A stretch of DNA of 64,000 bases, taken from contig ONSQ01000001.1 of NCBI GenBank assembly GCA_900320465.1, positions 1-64,000 of the forward strand, in the 5' to 3' direction. Positions within the stretch are counted from its first letter, which is position 1. Every line of letters begins with the position of its first letter. Below the pieces are notes generated by a model, which ran no database searches, had not been told where the DNA came from, and was given only the letters and a program-made list of their open reading frames with translations. Positions 59,185 through 64,000 of the stretch are shown here, piece after piece. The position numbers were made by a program, and so were the translations under genes. This DNA comes from an uncultured Eubacteriales bacterium. Its GTDB lineage: Bacteria; Bacillota; Clostridia; Oscillospirales; Oscillospiraceae.

Positions 59185-60306
59185 TTATTGCGCAAGCTCC
59201 AGGATCTGTGCGCAGATCTTATCCGCCGCATCCGGCACCGCAAGTGAGCGCATGGCCGTGCTCATACCGGCCAGCTTCTCCGGTGAGCACAGCAAGGCTT
59301 TGATTTCATCATACAAGGACGCGGCGTCGAATTCGCCCTCCAGGAACACGCTGGCACCTCCCGCCCGTTCCAGGACCCGTGCGTTCTTTTCCTGATGATG
59401 GTTCGTCACATTTGGCGAAGGTACGATCAGCGCGGGCTGTCCCATATAGCACAGCTCCGCCAGCGAAGACGCTCCGGCCCTGCACAGTACCAGATCCGCC
59501 GCCGCCATCACACGCGGCATATCATAGATGTATTCCCTCACATCTGCGCCATAGGCCGGATAATCGGGCGCGCTCAGAGCCAGCTTGCCCGTCACCTCGG
59601 GAAAATAGCGGCTGCCGGCGGCGTGTATGAGATGGAAGGATGCGTCGCCTCGCATCATGGGAATAAGCTCCGCCATAATACCGTTCATATGAGCCGAGCC
59701 CAGCGAGCCCCACAGAGAGACCACCAACGGCTTATCATCTGTCAATCCAAGCTCGGCGCGTGCACGTTCCCTCGTATAGGAAGCAAACTCGCCCCGCACC
59801 GGCGTACCGGTGACAACAACTCTGTCCGGATGGGGATAGTGTTCGCGGCTGTCTTCAAAGCCCACCAGCACGCGGTCCACATGGCGGCTGAGCAATCTGG
59901 TCGTCAAGCCGGGAACGGCGTTGCTCTCATGCACCAACGTCGGTATACGCAGCTGTGCGGCCGCTGTCAGCACCGGATAGCACACATAACCGCCGGTCCC
60001 GATGACCGCGTCGGGCCGAAACTCCCGCAGAATCCTGCGGGCCTTTTCTGTGGACGCTGCCACATTCCGGAGCGTTTTGGCATTGTGCACCAGCCCCTCC
60101 AGACTCAGCGCCCGGCTGATATTGGTGATGTCGATCTCGCGGATCTCATACCCCTCGCGGGGAACCAGGCGCGTCTCCATCATGCCTTTTGCGCCGATGA
60201 ACAGGATCTCGCAGTCCCCCAGCAGCTCACGCAGGCGGCCCGCCAGGGCGAGCGCGGGATTGATATGTCCCGCCGTACCACCGCAGGTGAAAAGGAATCT
60301 CTTCAT
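59185..60306 (-). CDS. murG: Lipid II synthase MurG
   Basis: This 373-residue GT-B enzyme adds GlcNAc to lipid I on the inner membrane face. It has MKRFLFTCGGTAGHINPALA, VIGTGGYVCYPVLTAAAQLR, PTLVHESNAVPGLTTRLLSR, VVSLWGSLGSAHMNGIMAEL and AADLVLCRAGASSLAELCYM, then PALIVPSPNVTNHHQEKNAR. The start at 60306 follows GGAGGG. It lies two bases after the ftsW stop. Confidence 0.95.
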   Translation of the reverse strand: MKRFLFTCGGTAGHINPALALAGRLRELLGDCEILFIGAKGMMETRLVPREGYEIREIDITNISRALSLEGLVHNAKTLRNVAASTEKARRILREFRPDAVIGTGGYVCYPVLTAAAQLRIPTLVHESNAVPGLTTRLLSRHVDRVLVGFEDSREHYPHPDRVVVTGTPVRGEFASYTRERARAELGLTDDKPLVVSLWGSLGSAHMNGIMAELIPMMRGDASFHLIHAAGSRYFPEVTGKLALSAPDYPAYGADVREYIYDMPRVMAAADLVLCRAGASSLAELCYMGQPALIVPSPNVTNHHQEKNARVLERAGGASVFLEGEFDAASLYDEIKALLCSPEKLAGMSTAMRSLAVPDAADKICAQILELAQ

Positions 60307-60308
60307 CT

Positions 60309-61466
60309 CTATCCCTCCAAAACATCTCTCGAAGCGCTCAGAATAATGCCCATCTGGGCCAGCTGCAAAATGAGCGCCGTGCCGCCGTAGCTGAAAAACG
60401 GCAGCGAAATACCCGTACAGGGCAGCAGATTCGTCACGACAGCCACATTCAGAAAAACCTGCAGAGCCAACAGTGTTGTAAGCCCCGCCGTCACGAGAAA
60501 AGAAAAGCAGTCTCGCTGATGCAGGGCGATCTGAAACCCGCGCAGGATCAGCAGAGAAAAAAGCAAAAGAACCAACGCTGCGCCCAAAAAGCCAAGCTCT
60601 TCGCACAGCACAGAAAAGATAAAATCGTTATGCTCCTCGGGCAGATACAGATACTTCTGTCTGCTGCCTCCCAGACCCACACCGCCAAGTCCCCCAGAGC
60701 CGATGGTGTAGAGTGACTGCACGATCTGATAACCCTCGTCCGAGGGGCTGGAGAAGGGGTCGCGCCAGATCATGATGCGGCTGGATGCGTAAGGGAAAAA
60801 GACCAGCAGCACGCCGATAGCAGCCGCCGCGCTGCCAATAGCCGCCAGGAACCATCCGAGGGGAACGCCACCCATGAAGAGCATGGCCGCCCCCACAGCC
60901 AGAATAATGATCGAAGCCGAAAAATGCGGCTCCAGAACAAGCAGCCCCACGATCAGTGCCAGGATCAGCGAAAATGGCAGGATGCCGCGCCGAAAGCTGC
61001 GCATCTGACCCCTTCGCTGTTGAATCATCCGTGAAAACAGCAAGATGACCGCGAGCTTGGCCAGTTCAGAGGGCTGAACGGTCAGCGACCCGACCCCCAG
61101 CCAGCGCCGTGACCCGTTGGCCCGTACGCCGATGAGCGGAACAAGAGCAAGCAGGACCAGCGTAAAGGCCATAAACGGCAGCGCATAACGCCGGTAAAAG
61201 CCCATGGGAAGCGCGGCACAAAGCAGCATGGCACCCACACCGAGAAGCGCGAAAATCAGCTGTCGGATAAAATAATAGGTGGCGCTTCCGCCGGTCACAT
61301 GACCTGGATCATAATACGCGCGCGGAAAGCTGGCAGAAAGCACCATCACGACGCCGAAGCCCAGCAGGATAAGGACAAGAGTGAAAAAAGGCTGGTCAAA
61401 ACCGGCCTTTTTTCCCCGCGTGTTCAAAACGGAAAAGTCGGCGAGGCGGGCTGAATCGTATTGCAC
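60309..61466 (-). CDS. ftsW: SEDS-family septal glycan polymerase FtsW
   Basis: This protein of about 385 residues has ten membrane segments. Conserved SEDS segments include RANGSRRWLGVGSLTVQPSE, LAKLAVILLFSRMIQQRRGQ, the large external loop with DEGYQIVQSLYTIGSGGLGG, PEEHNDFIFSVLCEELGFLG and LPCTGISLPFFSYGGTALIL. The gene is FtsW rather than RodA because of its division-cluster position. The start is GTG at 61466 with GGGAG nearby. An upstream GTG overlapping the mraY stop is possible. Confidence 0.9.
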   Translation of the reverse strand: MQYDSARLADFSVLNTRGKKAGFDQPFFTLVLILLGFGVVMVLSASFPRAYYDPGHVTGGSATYYFIRQLIFALLGVGAMLLCAALPMGFYRRYALPFMAFTLVLLALVPLIGVRANGSRRWLGVGSLTVQPSELAKLAVILLFSRMIQQRRGQMRSFRRGILPFSLILALIVGLLVLEPHFSASIIILAVGAAMLFMGGVPLGWFLAAIGSAAAAIGVLLVFFPYASSRIMIWRDPFSSPSDEGYQIVQSLYTIGSGGLGGVGLGGSRQKYLYLPEEHNDFIFSVLCEELGFLGAALVLLLFSLLILRGFQIALHQRDCFSFLVTAGLTTLLALQVFLNVAVVTNLLPCTGISLPFFSYGGTALILQLAQMGIILSASRDVLEG

Positions 61467-61498
61467 GCTTTCTCCCACCTCCCCGGCTTTTGCTGCAA

Positions 61499-62509
61499 TC
61501 ACATGGCGTATCGCTGAAACACCCCGATAAATGATATGATTGCAAACAATGTGGTTATGCCTGTGAAGAGGACAAACAGTTCTTTTTCGCTCCACTTTTT
61601 TCCAGTCCATCCGCCCATCTCCAGATGGTGGTGGAAGGGAGCCATGCGGAAAACGCGCTTGCCGTGACTGAGCTTGAAATAGCCCACCTGAATGATGTCG
61701 GAGAGGGTTTCCACAATAAACATGATACCGATAAACACCAGGATCAGCGGCATGTCGTATGCGAAGGCCATGGCAGCGATGGCGCCGCCCAGAAAGAGCG
61801 AGCCCGTATCGCCCATGAAGACCTTGGCCGGGTTGAAGTTGTAGACCAGAAAGCCCATCAATCCGCCCAACAGAGCCGAAGCGAAAATGCCCAGTTCAAA
61901 GAATTCTCTTCCCCAGGCGAAGCTCACAGCCACAAAAAACAAGCAGACGGGCAGCGACGTGCCGGCGGCAAGGCCGTCCACACCGTCGGTTAGGTTCACG
62001 GCGTTCACCGTGCCGACGATGACAAAGGCTGCAAAGATAAAGTACAGCCACTCAGGGATCGGGACGATGGCGTTGGAGAACGGCACGTAAAGATTCGGGC
62101 GCACAAAGCCGATCCGGCGCATCAGGAAGATGAACACCAGCGCAGCTGCCAGCTGCAGCAGGAACTTCATACCCGCGCTCAGTCCCAGATTCTGCGCGTT
62201 CTTGATCTTCTCCCAGTCGTCCAGGAAGCCGATGGCACCGAATACAAGCGCAAAAAGAAAGACAAACAGATGAACAAAGCGGCCGTGCATCATGCTCGGA
62301 AAGCCTATGGTAAGCAGGGAGAGCAGCACGCCGAGGATGAACATCACGCCGCCCATGGTGGGCGTCCCCTTTTTGGACTGATGCCACTGGACCTCGGTTT
62401 TGATGGACTGCTCCGCCTTCTGCTTGTGCAACCAGGGAATGTAATACTTCCCGAATGCGGTAGCAAACAAGAACGCCAGAATAAAGGCGCACATCAACTG
62501 TATCGTCAT
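61499..62509 (-). CDS. mraY: Phospho-N-acetylmuramoyl-pentapeptide transferase
   Basis: This 336-residue, ten-helix transferase makes lipid I. It has KKGTPTMGGVMFILGVLLSL, IGFLDDWEKIKNAQNLGLSA with the DD pair, NAVNLTDGVDGLAAGTSLPV, and AKVFMGDTGSLFLGGAIAAM, then FRMAPFHHHLEMGGWTGKK, the HHH motif. All catalytic residues are present. It overlaps murE by four bases (ATGA). Confidence 0.96.
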   Translation of the reverse strand: MTIQLMCAFILAFLFATAFGKYYIPWLHKQKAEQSIKTEVQWHQSKKGTPTMGGVMFILGVLLSLLTIGFPSMMHGRFVHLFVFLFALVFGAIGFLDDWEKIKNAQNLGLSAGMKFLLQLAAALVFIFLMRRIGFVRPNLYVPFSNAIVPIPEWLYFIFAAFVIVGTVNAVNLTDGVDGLAAGTSLPVCLFFVAVSFAWGREFFELGIFASALLGGLMGFLVYNFNPAKVFMGDTGSLFLGGAIAAMAFAYDMPLILVFIGIMFIVETLSDIIQVGYFKLSHGKRVFRMAPFHHHLEMGGWTGKKWSEKELFVLFTGITTLFAIISFIGVFQRYAM

Positions 62510-63957
62510 ATCTTTTTCCTCGTCTTCAGGTAGTCGGCCACGATCTCTCTTTCGTCCATGTGGTGCTTTTCATGCCCCACGATCTGGTAGTCCTCGTGTC
62601 CCTTTCCGGCAAGCAATATTACATCACCGCTGCGTGCGTTGTCAATAGCGCTCTGAATCGCCTCGGTTCTGTCACAGATGCGAAGGACCGGCGTATGCTT
62701 GTCCTTCAGCCCGGCCATGATTTCGTCGATGATGCTCTCCGGCTCCTCCGTGCGGGGATTGTCGCTGGTCACGATGACGAGATCGGCATTGTCTGCCGCG
62801 ATAGCGCCCATGATGGGCCGCTTGAGTCGATCCCGGTCGCCGCCGCAGCCAAAGAGGACGATCAGCCTGCCTCTGGTGACGTCCCGCAGCGTTTTTAAAG
62901 CGTTCTCCAGCGCGTCCGGCTTGTGGGAATAGTCGATGATGATGGCGTAATCTCCGTCCGTGGGCACGTTTTCCAGTCTGCCCTTCACGCCGGAAGCCGT
63001 GGCCAGTGCAGCCGCACACTCCTGCAGTGTCAGTCCCAGACTCAGCCCCACGGCGATCACGCCAAGGGCGTTGTGTACGGAGAACAGTCCCGGAATCCCC
63101 AGTGAGACCGCAGCGCGGCTGCTCCCGTACGTGGCCTCGAAGCGAACCCCGGAGGCGTCCAGTTCCAACTTATCCGCACACAGATCCGCCTCCGCGTCGA
63201 TGGCATAGCGCAGGCAGGGGCAGTCCACCCCATCGAGCATATAGGCCGCGTGGGCGTCGTCGGCATTGACGCAGGCCTTGGCGCACATGGAAAAGATTTT
63301 CTTTTTTGCCGCGGCGTATTCCTCCATCGTATGATGAAAGTCCAGATGGTCCTGGGAAAGATTGGTATAGAGTGCCACGTCAAAGCGTACGCCTGCCACC
63401 CGCTCCAAAGCCAGAGAATGGGACGATACCTCCATCACCACGTGTGTACAGCCGGCGTCCGCCATCCGGCGGAAGAGCTGCTGGAGCTCATGGCTTTCCG
63501 GCGTGGTGAATTCGGAATGGATGAACTCCTCTCCGATCATGTTTCCGTTCGTGCCGATCAAGCCCACCTTGGCGCCCAGCGCAGCCTCCAGCAGGTGCTT
63601 GATGAGATAACTGGAGCTTGTTTTTCCGCTGGTGCCGGTGATGCCGATCACGGTCATATCCCCCGCGGGATTGCCATAGAAGCTGCGGCTGGACAGCGCC
63701 AGGCCCAGACGGCAATCCTTGATCTGCACATAGGGTGTTCCATCTGCGGGCGCGTCCTCACACAGCACAGCCGCTGCGCCCTTTTCCATAGCCGTCGGGA
63801 TAAACCGGTGGCCGTCGGAGGAAAAGCCCTTGACGGCGACGAAAAGATCGCCCGGCTTCGTATTGCGGGAATCATAGCTGATGCCGCCTATTTCGGTATC
63901 AAGATCCGCCGTAGCGGACAGAATGGTCAGGTCCTTCAGGATGTCCCTCAGTTTCAT
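62506..63957 (-). CDS. murE: UDP-MurNAc-L-Ala-D-Glu:meso-diaminopimelate ligase
   Basis: This 483-residue Mur ligase has the N-terminal domain (GGISYDSRNTKPGDLFVAVK), P-loop VIGITGTSGKTSSSYLIKHL, FTTPESHELQQLFRRMADAG, CTHVVMEVSSHSLALERVAG and YSHKPDALENALKTLRDVTR. The specificity motif reads VIVTSDNPRTEEPESIIDEI. DNPR points to meso-diaminopimelate and not L-lysine. AAGGAACAAGG lies before the ATG. It is the first complete gene of the cluster in this window. Confidence 0.95.
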   Translation of the reverse strand: MKLRDILKDLTILSATADLDTEIGGISYDSRNTKPGDLFVAVKGFSSDGHRFIPTAMEKGAAAVLCEDAPADGTPYVQIKDCRLGLALSSRSFYGNPAGDMTVIGITGTSGKTSSSYLIKHLLEAALGAKVGLIGTNGNMIGEEFIHSEFTTPESHELQQLFRRMADAGCTHVVMEVSSHSLALERVAGVRFDVALYTNLSQDHLDFHHTMEEYAAAKKKIFSMCAKACVNADDAHAAYMLDGVDCPCLRYAIDAEADLCADKLELDASGVRFEATYGSSRAAVSLGIPGLFSVHNALGVIAVGLSLGLTLQECAAALATASGVKGRLENVPTDGDYAIIIDYSHKPDALENALKTLRDVTRGRLIVLFGCGGDRDRLKRPIMGAIAADNADLVIVTSDNPRTEEPESIIDEIMAGLKDKHTPVLRICDRTEAIQSAIDNARSGDVILLAGKGHEDYQIVGHEKHHMDEREIVADYLKTRKKI

Positions 63958-63982
63958 ATCCTTGTTCCTTTGTTCATTTCCT

Positions 63983-64000
63983 TTAATATTTTCCCAGCAT
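63983..64000 (-). CDS. Last codons of an upstream gene (partial)
   Basis: The minus strand ends in a frame reading MLGKY then TAA. This is too little to identify. By usual gene order it could be the end of a penicillin-binding protein (SpoVD/FtsI) gene ahead of murE, but that is inference. Confidence 0.3.
   Translation of the reverse strand: MLGKY

Overview
The window reads as chromosomal DNA of a moderately high-GC, endospore-forming member of Clostridia (Bacillota), most like the Oscillospiraceae. Supporting signs are a pro-sigma-K gene, a bofA gene, the rimP-nusA-ylxR-ylxQ-infB-rbfA-nrnA-truB-ribF operon, a meso-diaminopimelate-type murE, encoded CCA ends on both tRNAs and strong GGAGG ribosome sites. 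The family placement is inference. Most genes lie on the minus strand. No CRISPR array, prophage or insertion sequence was seen.

Layout: 1-10.7 kb is a surface-polysaccharide operon transcribed leftwards. It runs from an initiating sugar-phosphate transferase through a glycosyltransferase, a Wzy-like polymerase, the four dTDP-L-rhamnose genes (rfbA, B, D, C) and the three UDP-L-FucNAc genes (capE, capG, capF), ending in the start of an amylosucrase-like gene. 10.8-12.4 kb is nfo-sfsA. 12.4-13.0 kb holds a gene-free stretch with hairpins and repeats, tRNA-Leu and tRNA-Gly. 13.0-19.7 kb is a divergent type IIA topoisomerase pair with two tiny membrane or zinc-ribbon genes between the subunits, followed by yitT and a transglutaminase-like lipoprotein. 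20-25 kb carries bofA, a HAD phosphatase, murF, a DEDDh exonuclease, a polysaccharide deacetylase and a coiled-coil membrane protein.

25.3-31.9 kb is an RND/MMPL exporter translationally coupled to a 1360-residue GLUG-repeat surface protein. 32-40.7 kb is the accessory-looking part: two tiny uncertain ORFs, a hybrid histidine kinase fused by a 4-base overlap to a solute-binding lipoprotein with no permease, a second hybrid kinase, a receiver-domain remnant, and an XRE regulator overlapping a protein made of seven 15-residue cysteine repeats. 40.8-48.6 kb is the translation/NusA operon, with a terminator-like hairpin in its leader. 48.7-51.8 kb holds a VanY-type carboxypeptidase, sigK, a small membrane protein, and a signal peptidase I homologue that lacks its catalytic serine. 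51.8-55.7 kb has an acyl-CoA ligase, a stand-alone E2-like acyltransferase, a degenerate THEP1-like NTPase and a His-rich CsoR repressor. 55.7-64 kb is the division and wall cluster murE-mraY-ftsW-murG-murA-ftsQ-ftsZ.

The genes cover wall-precursor synthesis (murF, murE, mraY, murG, murA), wall editing (deacetylase, carboxypeptidase), surface glycan and division. BofA and pro-sigma-K both belong to the late mother-cell sporulation checkpoint. Several proteins keep a family fold but lack the key catalytic residue: signal peptidase Ser to Ala, transglutaminase Cys to Ser, E2-like His to Glu, and an NTPase without Walker A. These are the most checkable oddities.
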